Shown: in pieces, positions 1-7,937 of the stretch
Position numbering within the stretch: position 1 is the first letter of the stretch
Layout: the number at the start of each line of letters is the position of its first letter
Source of the DNA: Planctomycetota bacterium
GTDB taxonomy: Bacteria > Planctomycetota > Uabimicrobiia > Uabimicrobiales > JABWCH01
Direction: 5' to 3'
NCBI GenBank assembly: GCA_017993505.1
Contig: JAGOMP010000007.1
Location: forward strand, 36,036-72,019
Length of the DNA: 35,984 bases
The notes under the pieces: model-generated
Seen by the model: the letters and a program-made list of their open reading frames with translations, nothing else
Databases searched by the model: none
Told to the model about the DNA's origin: nothing
Made by a program: the position numbers and the translations under genes

Positions 1-1
1 T

Positions 2-1798
2 GGTAGTGACTTGTCAGATCTCGGCACAGAACAAACTCCAGAAGGCGATGGCATTGATCTTATGGATTTTGGTAGTGACTTGTCAGATCTCGGCACAGAA
101 CAAACTCCAGAAGGCGATGGCATTGATTTAACTGATTTTAGCAGTGATTTGACTGATCCCGGTTCTACTGAAGAAATGCCTGATGACGATGGCATGGATT
201 TAACTGATTTTGGCAGTGATTTGACTGATCCCGGTTCTACTGAAGAAATGCCTGATGACGATGGTATGGATTTAACTGATTTTGGCAGTGATTTAACTGA
301 TCCCGGTTCTACTGAAGAAATGCCTGATGACGATGGCATGGATTTAACTGATTTTGGCAGTGATTTGACTGATCCCGGTTCTACTGAAGAAATGCCTGAT
401 GACGATGGTATAGATTTAACTGATTTTGGCAGTGATTTGACTGATCCCGGTTCTACTGAAGAAATGCCTGATGACGATGGTATAGATTTAACTGATTTTG
501 GCAGTGATTTGACTGATCTAAGCACAACGGAGGAATCTAAAGAAGACGATGAGGCAGGCATAGATCTAAGCTTTGGCAGTGATTTGACTGATCTAAGCAC
601 AACGGAGGAATCTAAAGAAGACGATGAGGCAGGCATAGATCTAAGCTTTGGCAGTGATTTGACTGACCTAAGCACAACGGAGGAATCTAAAGAAGACGAT
701 GAGGCCGACATAGATCTAAGCTTTGGCAGTGATTTAACTGATCTAGACGAAGCCAATATACCACAACAAAAACTTGATGATGATCTTCTTGATAAGGAAT
801 CCCAAGAAGAGACAATTGAAGAAATTACCGAAGAAGATGAAGAAGATTCTGAAGTACTAGAAGTAAAAACAGAAGATGTACCTGCTGAGAAAGAAGAAGT
901 ACCTACTGAGAAAGAGGAAGCACCTGTTAAAGATAAAATAGATACTGAACTTAGTGAAGAACCAAAAGTAAGCGATGAAGAAAAACAAATGCTAGATGCA
1001 ATCTCAGAAATGCAAGAAGAAGTGGGGACAATTCTTACTGAGGAACAAGTTGAGGTTTCTAAACCACATAGTGCAGCTTCCAAAGAAGTGCCTATTGCCA
1101 CAAGTGCAACAAAAATAGTACCACATAGTGAATCTGCTCGCGAGGAAATACCAGATGAAGTCCTAAATGCATTCAAAGATTCTGAAGAAAAAACTGGATT
1201 GATTCCTAAGGTAGTTGCTTTAGAAGCCACAGATAAAGACCATAAACTTCTCATCAATTATTATAAGCAGATGAAAGCTCAAAAGCCATATTCTTGGAAA
1301 GTACAATTTTTTAAAGCACAGGGAATGATATCAAAAGAAAATGAGTCTTTTACTTTAGTTCCTAATATATCAAACTGTACTGTATATCCTAATTCTGTTA
1401 CTATTGATTCTTCTCCAGAAAATAATAAGGCTGAATTTATTATCACTCCCATTACTACTGGACCTATCCAAGCACATTGGGATATTTATAAACAAGGAGA
1501 AGTGATTGATAAAGTATATTTCAAAACAAAAGCTTCTCGACAAAATTATACAGAATTTTGCTTTTGGATCACCATTCTAGTCTATATTTTCCCAATGGTA
1601 GCACAAAAATGGTGTGAAAATCCCTATAATCCATTTGTAGAATACATTTTGAACTTTATGCAAATGTATGATGTTCAACAAATGAGCCATATCACAGCTG
1701 GTGTATTTATTGCAATGGCCTTTATTTCTTTTTTGATTCATAAAGCAAAAAAAGCAAAACAAATGGAACATTCCATTTCTTCCGAATCTAAAGCATAA
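2..1798 (+). CDS. Acidic-repeat membrane protein, 5' partial
   Basis: The reading frame is open to the left edge. The first codons already read Gly-Ser-Asp of a repeat unit, so the TTG at 11 is probably internal and the true start lies outside the window. Numbering from base 11, residues 1-240 are tandem acidic repeats with the recurring core SDLTD...DLTDFG. Residues 240-390 are a Glu/Lys-rich linker. Residues about 395-510 look like a compact beta-rich domain. Two hydrophobic segments near residues 516-533 and 560-577 should be membrane helices, followed by a short basic tail. I recognise no family. The architecture suggests a membrane-anchored protein with a long flexible acidic arm, probably cytoplasmic. 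A hairpin follows the stop, and the STAS/PilZ gene begins 96 bases downstream on the same strand. Function is unknown; that it is a real gene is near certain. Confidence 0.85.
   Translation, partial: GSDLSDLGTEQTPEGDGIDLMDFGSDLSDLGTEQTPEGDGIDLTDFSSDLTDPGSTEEMPDDDGMDLTDFGSDLTDPGSTEEMPDDDGMDLTDFGSDLTDPGSTEEMPDDDGMDLTDFGSDLTDPGSTEEMPDDDGIDLTDFGSDLTDPGSTEEMPDDDGIDLTDFGSDLTDLSTTEESKEDDEAGIDLSFGSDLTDLSTTEESKEDDEAGIDLSFGSDLTDLSTTEESKEDDEADIDLSFGSDLTDLDEANIPQQKLDDDLLDKESQEETIEEITEEDEEDSEVLEVKTEDVPAEKEEVPTEKEEAPVKDKIDTELSEEPKVSDEEKQMLDAISEMQEEVGTILTEEQVEVSKPHSAASKEVPIATSATKIVPHSESAREEIPDEVLNAFKDSEEKTGLIPKVVALEATDKDHKLLINYYKQMKAQKPYSWKVQFFKAQGMISKENESFTLVPNISNCTVYPNSVTIDSSPENNKAEFIITPITTGPIQAHWDIYKQGEVIDKVYFKTKASRQNYTEFCFWITILVYIFPMVAQKWCENPYNPFVEYILNFMQMYDVQQMSHITAGVFIAMAFISFLIHKAKKAKQMEHSISSESKA
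5..727 (+). repeat. Three adjoining families of in-frame tandem repeats (69, 72 and 75 bp)
   Basis: The array lies inside the acidic-repeat protein. Family A has two 69-bp copies starting at 5 and 74. Family B has five 72-bp copies starting at 143, 215, 287, 359 and 431. Family C has three 75-bp copies starting at 503, 578 and 653, and a partial unit begins at 728. Every unit opens with the same Ser-Asp-Leu codons. Copies within a family are nearly identical at DNA level, whereas the families differ, indicating successive local expansions that keep the frame. The array probably extends left of the window. Confidence 0.95.
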
Positions 1799-1822
1799 TA
1801 GCTTAAAATAAACAAAAAAATG

Positions 1823-1860
1823 GCAAACTTTTTTCAAACATAAAAATTTGTAAAGTTTGC
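1823..1860 (+). terminator. Probable intrinsic terminator
   Basis: A 9-bp stem, GCAAACTTT (1823-1831) with AAAGTTTGC (1852-1860), is followed by the T-rich stretch tatttatttt. An inner CAAA/TTTG pair could extend the folding. It lies just after the stop of the acidic-repeat protein and before the STAS/PilZ gene. Confidence 0.55.
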
Positions 1861-1894
1861 TATTTATTTTATTATTAATGAACGAGAGAGCACA

Positions 1895-3931
1895 ATGGCA
1901 AAACAAAAAGACCATGGAGATCTTCTAGAAATCTTTTATGACAAAGACAGAGATACTCTTCAAAAATTTCAAAGAATTTTACGAAAAGTTATTTTAAGTG
2001 AAAAAAAAGATATTTCAATTTATATGGAAGACGCTCCTTCTGTAGATAGAGATTATCTTGCAAGCTTTGTATATGGTGCACAATCTTTAAAAGTTCTTGG
2101 AAAAACAGTCACTTTTCATTTATCGCCTCTAAATTACTCTATTCTCAAAACCTCTTCAGATGCTGAACATTTTAATTTAAAAATGCCACAAGTTGTTGAT
2201 AAACAAAAGGAAAAGCCAAAACCCGTTGTTGCAAAACCTAAAATTACTACCAATATTATTCAACTTACAGATGATGACAACTATGACATCATATCTAACA
2301 AAATCCAACAAATTTTAGAGGCTGGATACAGCGAAGTAGTTGTGGATCTACGAAAATTATTTTTGATTACTCCTGAACTTATTCAAATACTCATTGTAGA
2401 AACTTTAAATACTGGCAATGCTATTACAGTACAAATTAACCAAGAAATGGAAGAAATTTTTCGTCTCAATCCACAAGCTGTTGTGATAAATTTAGAAATT
2501 TTTCGCAATGAACCTGAAATTTCTCAAGGTGCAGAATTTATTCCAGGAGATCATTTAATCGATGGTGCAGAATTAATTATCGGTGAAAGGCAAGGTGCAG
2601 AGTTTATTCCAAATAAACCTGATCCAGTGCCAGTGTTTGAATCTATCTTAGATGCTACACCAGCCCAAGAAGTAGTGCCTATTCCTGTAGAGGATGAAAA
2701 AAATCTCCTAGATGTTGCACAAATTGTTCAGGACGATGTTGAAGACATTCCTGTTGTAGATCTTCCAGAGCGAGATAAATTTGATTTTGACGAATCCACT
2801 TCTAATTTTGAAATAAAAGTCAATTGTCTCTATGTCAATCCAATGGAAGCATCTGCGTTTCTACGTGATTTTGATGCATATTTTCAGACACTTTGCAAAT
2901 CCGCGGGTAAAAAAATGTTTATAGATATGCGTGAATATAATAACCTAGAAAAGTCTGTAGCTATTAAACTTTTATTTGCTCATGCACAAGCAAAAGAGCA
3001 TGGTACTGACATGACCATTCGACTCTTAAAAGATCAAAATAAAATTTTTCAAGAATTTGTACCAGTCGTAGAAGAATTAGAACGTGAAAAAGATGACACA
3101 CCACGTTTTATCATAACAGGAAGTCGCATGGAATTGATTAATGTAGATATGCGTCTTTTCTTAGAGACATTTTCTGAACATTTTAAACAACTTATGGCAT
3201 CAGGTCACACAAATCTTGTTGTAGATATTTCACAATTAATTGGTTTTACAGAAAAAGCCATTGACTTATTAGTACTTTGCTATTTAGAGGCTGTTGGAAG
3301 AGGATTTTCCTTAACGCTTCGTATTGCACCAGAAATGGAAGATGGTTTTCGTCGTTCTGGTCGTGGTCGTTCTTTACCTTTAGAAGTTGTTGCACCTCAA
3401 AAGGTCAATCCATTAGATATGCATATAGATCGAGGCAGACCACGCATTGATATGGATAAAATACGAGAAGCTATGAATAAAGATAAACTTACAAGTAAAG
3501 TTCTCGAACATCAATTTGAAACTGTACATATTGAATCTCGTGGAACGTTCCAAAATTGGGAACCAATTATGGCTAAAGAAAAAGAAGTAGTGTACACTGG
3601 CGTAGAACGACGAATCGATCCAAGATACAAAACAGAAAATGTAGAAGTAATGTTTGCACGTGGAAGTTTATCAAAAATTGCAGGACGAAAATATCCTGTG
3701 CGAAATATTAGTAACACAGGTATTTCATTCATCTCCCCTACTACATTAGGAAAAAATGAACAACTTCGTATGAAAGTATATGCAGATGAATTGAGTGCTG
3801 AATTAAATGGTCGCGTAATATGGTGCAAACCAGTTCCTTCTCAAGCATTATTTGAAATAGGTGTACAATATATAAAATTAAGCGAAGTTTCTACAATACA
3901 GCTCAAAGAAATTATTCGAATTGTTCATTAA
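1895..3931 (+). CDS. Four STAS-like domains with C-terminal PilZ domain
   Basis: The 678-residue protein shows four segments with a STAS-like pattern (strand, helix, then a strand of the type VVVDLRKLFLITPE): about residues 37-95, 118-203, 305-397 and 403-500. An acidic linker (205-300) that repeats the phrase QGAEFIP separates the first and second pairs. The C-terminus is a PilZ domain with both c-di-GMP motifs: RxxxR at R573-R577 and NxSxxG at N604-G609. PilZ domains bind cyclic di-GMP. STAS folds usually dock partner proteins, as in anti-sigma antagonists. No transmembrane segment is visible, so it is probably a cytoplasmic c-di-GMP-responsive scaffold or antagonist; that role is inferred. 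The ATG at 1895 follows a GAGAG-type ribosome site. The PilZ call is strong. The STAS calls rest on secondary-structure pattern, and the phosphorylatable Ser/Thr of SpoIIAA-type STAS domains is not evident. Confidence 0.85.
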   Translation: MAKQKDHGDLLEIFYDKDRDTLQKFQRILRKVILSEKKDISIYMEDAPSVDRDYLASFVYGAQSLKVLGKTVTFHLSPLNYSILKTSSDAEHFNLKMPQVVDKQKEKPKPVVAKPKITTNIIQLTDDDNYDIISNKIQQILEAGYSEVVVDLRKLFLITPELIQILIVETLNTGNAITVQINQEMEEIFRLNPQAVVINLEIFRNEPEISQGAEFIPGDHLIDGAELIIGERQGAEFIPNKPDPVPVFESILDATPAQEVVPIPVEDEKNLLDVAQIVQDDVEDIPVVDLPERDKFDFDESTSNFEIKVNCLYVNPMEASAFLRDFDAYFQTLCKSAGKKMFIDMREYNNLEKSVAIKLLFAHAQAKEHGTDMTIRLLKDQNKIFQEFVPVVEELEREKDDTPRFIITGSRMELINVDMRLFLETFSEHFKQLMASGHTNLVVDISQLIGFTEKAIDLLVLCYLEAVGRGFSLTLRIAPEMEDGFRRSGRGRSLPLEVVAPQKVNPLDMHIDRGRPRIDMDKIREAMNKDKLTSKVLEHQFETVHIESRGTFQNWEPIMAKEKEVVYTGVERRIDPRYKTENVEVMFARGSLSKIAGRKYPVRNISNTGISFISPTTLGKNEQLRMKVYADELSAELNGRVIWCKPVPSQALFEIGVQYIKLSEVSTIQLKEIIRIVH

Positions 3932-3946
3932 TCTCCCCTTACAATG

Positions 3947-3983
3947 CTACGGGAAATCATATACCCATCATAATTTCCCGTAG
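3947..3983 (+). terminator. Hairpin terminator after the STAS/PilZ gene
   Basis: A perfect 11-bp stem, CTACGGGAAAT (3947-3957) with ATTTCCCGTAG (3973-3983), has a 15-base loop and is followed by aattttc. It is unusually GC-rich for this region. The weak T-tract leaves an attenuator or leader role for pepP possible. Confidence 0.6.
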
Positions 3984-4008
3984 AATTTTCAAAGAGACAT
4001 ACAACACA

Positions 4009-5280
4009 ATGAAAAAAAACACTTTTTTATCTTATATACAAAATGGTGTTGCTATTTTAAGTGCTGGTTTGATAGGAATGAAACAACGACCTATTGAAGA
4101 TCAAGGTGAAACACATTATCGACGTACAGCATCTCATTTTTACTACTTAACAAACATCACAGAATCAAATACCATCGCCATCTACACTACAGTCCATGAT
4201 AAACATCAATTAGTCTTATTTTGGGATGAAGCTACAGATAATGAAAAAACTTGGACAGGCAATCGAATGACAAAAGAGCAAATTCAAGAATGTGCTCAAG
4301 CAGATATTGTGTACCCATTAAATGAATTTCCCAATAAATTAACGGAATATTTAGAACATGCTACTATATTATATTATACGCCCTACTTAGATCCTAAGCT
4401 AGATGAAATTGTTCTTTCTCAACGAGAAAAGCTTTTGCGAAAAGATAGTTTTTCCTATCATAAACAATATCCAAGTCAATTGCATGATCTAGAAGAAATT
4501 ATAGCAAATATGAGATTGTATAAACAGCCTGAAGAAATAAAAAACATTAAAAAAGCAATACAAATTACGAAAAAGGCATTAGAATATACAATTGCACGAA
4601 TACAGCCAGGACAATATGAATTTATGATTGAAGCACAATTGCACTATCAATATAGATACCAAGGTGCTCGTGGACCAGCCTTTCCCACGATTGTTGCGAC
4701 GGGAAGCAATGCCACTGTTCTTCATTATACAAATAATACATCACTTTTGAAAAAAAATCAACTTTTACTCATAGACACAGGGGCAGAATACAATTATTAC
4801 TGTGCAGACATTACAAGAACAATTCCTATTTCTGGAAAATTTACAGAACCTCAACAAGAACTCTATGATTTAGTTTTAAAAATGCAACAATGCGCTATTG
4901 CTGAAATACAGCCCAACCGTCCTATTCATTCCTTTCATCAAGCAGCGATTCGAGTGTTATCAAAATTTCTTAGTCAAAAAAAAATATTGCAACAAACTCC
5001 TGAAGAAATTATCCAAAAAAAATTATACTTTCCCTTTTATCCTCATGGAACAGGTCATTGGTTAGGTTTAGATGTTCATGATGCTGGAAAATATTTTCAT
5101 AAAGAAAAACCTATTTCTTTACAGCCAGGAATGGTTCTCACTGTAGAACCTGGAATTTATTTTTCTCCTAGACTTCCTAATATTCCTAAGCAATATAAAG
5201 GAATTGGGATTCGAATTGAAGATAATATTTTAGTGACAGAAACAGGAAATATAAATCTTTCCAAATCTATTCGTAAATAA
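4009..5280 (+). CDS. pepP: Xaa-Pro aminopeptidase (peptidase M24B)
   Basis: This is a metallo-aminopeptidase that removes the N-terminal residue ahead of proline. The 423-residue length matches bacterial aminopeptidase P. The N-terminal part (about 5-150) is the AMP_N-type domain, with a divergent form of its usual FYYLTG signature (FYYLTNI). The C-terminal pita-bread domain carries all five expected dinuclear metal ligands: D256 (LLIDTGAEY), D267 (CADITRTIP), H350 in HGTGHWLGLDVHD, E380 in TVEPGIYF and E404 in GIRIEDN. The H-W-L-G-L-D-V-H-D run is typical of PepP rather than of methionine aminopeptidase. It is probably cytoplasmic, as no signal peptide is seen. It starts a closely spaced run with the kinase (24 bases) and the next membrane protein (11 bases), so co-transcription is likely although a functional link is not obvious. 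The ribosome site (AGAG) is weak and distant. Confidence 0.93.
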   Translation: MKKNTFLSYIQNGVAILSAGLIGMKQRPIEDQGETHYRRTASHFYYLTNITESNTIAIYTTVHDKHQLVLFWDEATDNEKTWTGNRMTKEQIQECAQADIVYPLNEFPNKLTEYLEHATILYYTPYLDPKLDEIVLSQREKLLRKDSFSYHKQYPSQLHDLEEIIANMRLYKQPEEIKNIKKAIQITKKALEYTIARIQPGQYEFMIEAQLHYQYRYQGARGPAFPTIVATGSNATVLHYTNNTSLLKKNQLLLIDTGAEYNYYCADITRTIPISGKFTEPQQELYDLVLKMQQCAIAEIQPNRPIHSFHQAAIRVLSKFLSQKKILQQTPEEIIQKKLYFPFYPHGTGHWLGLDVHDAGKYFHKEKPISLQPGMVLTVEPGIYFSPRLPNIPKQYKGIGIRIEDNILVTETGNINLSKSIRK

Positions 5281-5304
5281 GTATTCTAAAATAAGGCAAG
5301 ACAA

Positions 5305-7926
5305 ATGAACCTATGGACAACAATTACTAGCACATTTAAAAGTAAAGAAAAACAAACTTTGCCAGTATATATTCCTCCACATGACCCTCTACAAATCCAA
5401 GATAAATTTAGTGATATTATTTCTAAAAAAGATTTTGAAGAATATCAAGATTATAAACTTCTGTTAAAATTAGGAAAAGGCTCAGTGGGTACTGTATATA
5501 AAGCAGTCCATCTTCAGAGTAAACAAGAAGTTGCCATGAAACTTATTCCTACTAGAAATATGAAAAATGAAAAATCACTTAGTCGCTTCCGCCAAGAAAT
5601 TGAAGTTCATAGAAAGCTCAAAATTCCTTCTATAATACAACTGTATGGCATTGGTCCACATCCTAGAGGTGTATTTGTTGTAATGGAATACATCCAAGGA
5701 CAAACTTTGGAACAATACGTAGAAACAAAAGGAAAACTTTATGTACTAGAAGCATTAGAATTTACAAAGCAAATTCTACAAGCTATGTTATATGCCCATC
5801 GTAGAGACATTATTCATAGAGATTTGAAGCCTGCCAATATTTTTATAGATGATAGTACACAAAATATTAAAATTGGTGATTTTGGTCTTGCAAAATTTAT
5901 CAACAAGCAAAATAGAGAAATATCTTCTACAGGAGAAATTCTGGGAACTCCAGCATTTATGTCGCCTGAACAAATCTATTCTAATAAAAAAGTCGGAGTC
6001 ACTGCAGATTTATATTCTATTGGATGCATTTTATATTATATGTTGATGGGAAAACGTCCTTACCATGATTTGCGTACCTTAAATGAATTAGGAAAAAGAA
6101 AACTTCAAACACCGCCCAAATTAAGCAATATTCTTGGCACAAAACAAACAGAAGAACTACAAAAAATTATAGATCGTTCCATGGTTTCTAAATTATCAAA
6201 ACGATATGCATCTGCCACTGATTTTTTGCGAGAATTGTTTTATGCAACAAGAAAAATTGAAAAAACTATATTAGAAGAAGAAAAACAACAAAAAAAGAAT
6301 AAAATTTTACGAATCGACTCTTTCAAAGTTTTCAACAAAAAAGATTCCATGGAAGAAACATTTACATCTTCTCAAAATTGTCTTGCTGTAGAACCTGAAG
6401 ATTATATGCTTGTCTCATTCCAAGAAGAACTCATGACATTTTTAAGTACACCTTCTGCATTGTGTTCTATTGTACAAGCAAGTCATGGCGTTTCTGAGGA
6501 AGAATTACTTCAAAACACAATGATTGTGACTCCTACTAGAACATCTCTCAAAGACATTGAAGAACTTATAGAAAAGAGCAGAGCACAAAAAGATATTCTT
6601 ACAACTATCTCTAGCCTTATGAGAAGTGGATTACCAAGAAATCAACATCTTCTTTTAATGGATCTTCGTAATTCCTTACTCATTCGTGGAAAAATGTTTT
6701 TGCAAGAGGATAATATCAATAATATTTTACAAAAAGGTTCCAGACGAATCTATCACTACCTAGATAAATATAGTAAACTCAGCGATTCTAGCAGAATTAA
6801 TAAAAAAATCTATGCTTATTTTGAATCCCTACTTCAATTTCATTTAAAAGAAAAAGTACATTTATTTCGCACGTCTTTAGAACAATGCGAATCAGCATCC
6901 CAATTAAAAAATTTACTAGAAGAAACTCCCATTGTATCTAAGAATCTATTAAAAATATATCCTTTTTTAGAAACAATGAAAACAGTTCAAAATATCTATG
7001 AAGAATTTAAAATAAAACCCAATGCATTGCACCAAATTTTAAATAAATATTATCCTGCTTCCAAAGAATTACGAATTCGAAGAGCTTTTGAAAAAATGCT
7101 TGTTGCAGAACATACAGAATCCATCAATGATTTAGTCATGCGTGCCTCAAGTTTAGAAAATTTACTCCATATTCTTCAAAAAGCCAAAGACGAAAAAAAC
7201 TCTGAACGTTCGATTCAAGAACTCCAATCTATTATCACAGCATTTATTGCTCCTACAAGCAAAATATCATTAGATGAATTAAAAATAGCTCTAAATTTTA
7301 TTCCTAAACAACTTCGAAATAAAATTTCTCTATTAGTACGACAATATTTATGCCAAGAACTTGCTACAAAAACAAATGCCATTCTAAAAAGTCAAGAATC
7401 TATTCCACGAAAATTTAAATCCTTTCTTAATGTACTTTCTAATCCAAGATATGATTATTCTGGCATTACCATTTATGAATATGGAACGCAAGAATTAAAA
7501 CAAAAAATAGAATCTGTTCGTTATCATCATAAAAATATACGTCAAGTGTTTAATAATAGACTTCCATCATCATTAGCAGAACTTATGGAAAAAGACAAAA
7601 GCATTGCCCTAGCTTCCCGAGTAAAAAATATTGACAATTGTTTAGCAAAATTGAAAAAATGGGAAACTATGATACAGACCAAACAAAAATTTAGCTTATT
7701 CCCAGGAATCGTTAATTTATTTAAACATTATGGCAATATAAATTTTTCTACAAAAATAGGTAACCCTATTACAGGATATCAAATTGCACAACTCATTATG
7801 GCATTTTATTGTACACCTTCTAGAAATACAATTCAATTGCCTGACAACATCCATGCAGATATTCATGTACTAGTACATTCTCTTATTAATGATGAACGCA
7901 AAAAACAACTACAAAAATTAACATAA
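5305..7926 (+). CDS. Hanks-type Ser/Thr protein kinase with long helical C-terminal region
   Basis: The N-terminal kinase domain (about residues 50-315) has every key motif: glycine loop GKGSVGTVYKA at 57-67, ATP lysine K79 (VAMKLI), catalytic HRDLKPAN with D173, DFG with D192, activation-segment GTPAFMSPEQ and the DLYSIGCILYYML helix. The remaining 560 residues (about 315-873) contain no domain I recognise; they are rich in Lys, Glu and Leu and appear mostly helical. No transmembrane segment is evident, unlike many PASTA or PknB-type kinases, so the protein is probably cytoplasmic. The kinase assignment is certain by motif, but the substrate is unknown. It lies between pepP and a large membrane protein, only 11 bases upstream of the latter, which makes that protein a plausible partner or substrate. 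Start ATG is preceded by AAGG. Confidence 0.93.
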   Translation: MNLWTTITSTFKSKEKQTLPVYIPPHDPLQIQDKFSDIISKKDFEEYQDYKLLLKLGKGSVGTVYKAVHLQSKQEVAMKLIPTRNMKNEKSLSRFRQEIEVHRKLKIPSIIQLYGIGPHPRGVFVVMEYIQGQTLEQYVETKGKLYVLEALEFTKQILQAMLYAHRRDIIHRDLKPANIFIDDSTQNIKIGDFGLAKFINKQNREISSTGEILGTPAFMSPEQIYSNKKVGVTADLYSIGCILYYMLMGKRPYHDLRTLNELGKRKLQTPPKLSNILGTKQTEELQKIIDRSMVSKLSKRYASATDFLRELFYATRKIEKTILEEEKQQKKNKILRIDSFKVFNKKDSMEETFTSSQNCLAVEPEDYMLVSFQEELMTFLSTPSALCSIVQASHGVSEEELLQNTMIVTPTRTSLKDIEELIEKSRAQKDILTTISSLMRSGLPRNQHLLLMDLRNSLLIRGKMFLQEDNINNILQKGSRRIYHYLDKYSKLSDSSRINKKIYAYFESLLQFHLKEKVHLFRTSLEQCESASQLKNLLEETPIVSKNLLKIYPFLETMKTVQNIYEEFKIKPNALHQILNKYYPASKELRIRRAFEKMLVAEHTESINDLVMRASSLENLLHILQKAKDEKNSERSIQELQSIITAFIAPTSKISLDELKIALNFIPKQLRNKISLLVRQYLCQELATKTNAILKSQESIPRKFKSFLNVLSNPRYDYSGITIYEYGTQELKQKIESVRYHHKNIRQVFNNRLPSSLAELMEKDKSIALASRVKNIDNCLAKLKKWETMIQTKQKFSLFPGIVNLFKHYGNINFSTKIGNPITGYQIAQLIMAFYCTPSRNTIQLPDNIHADIHVLVHSLINDERKKQLQKLT

Positions 7927-7937
7927 AGAGAAAATAT

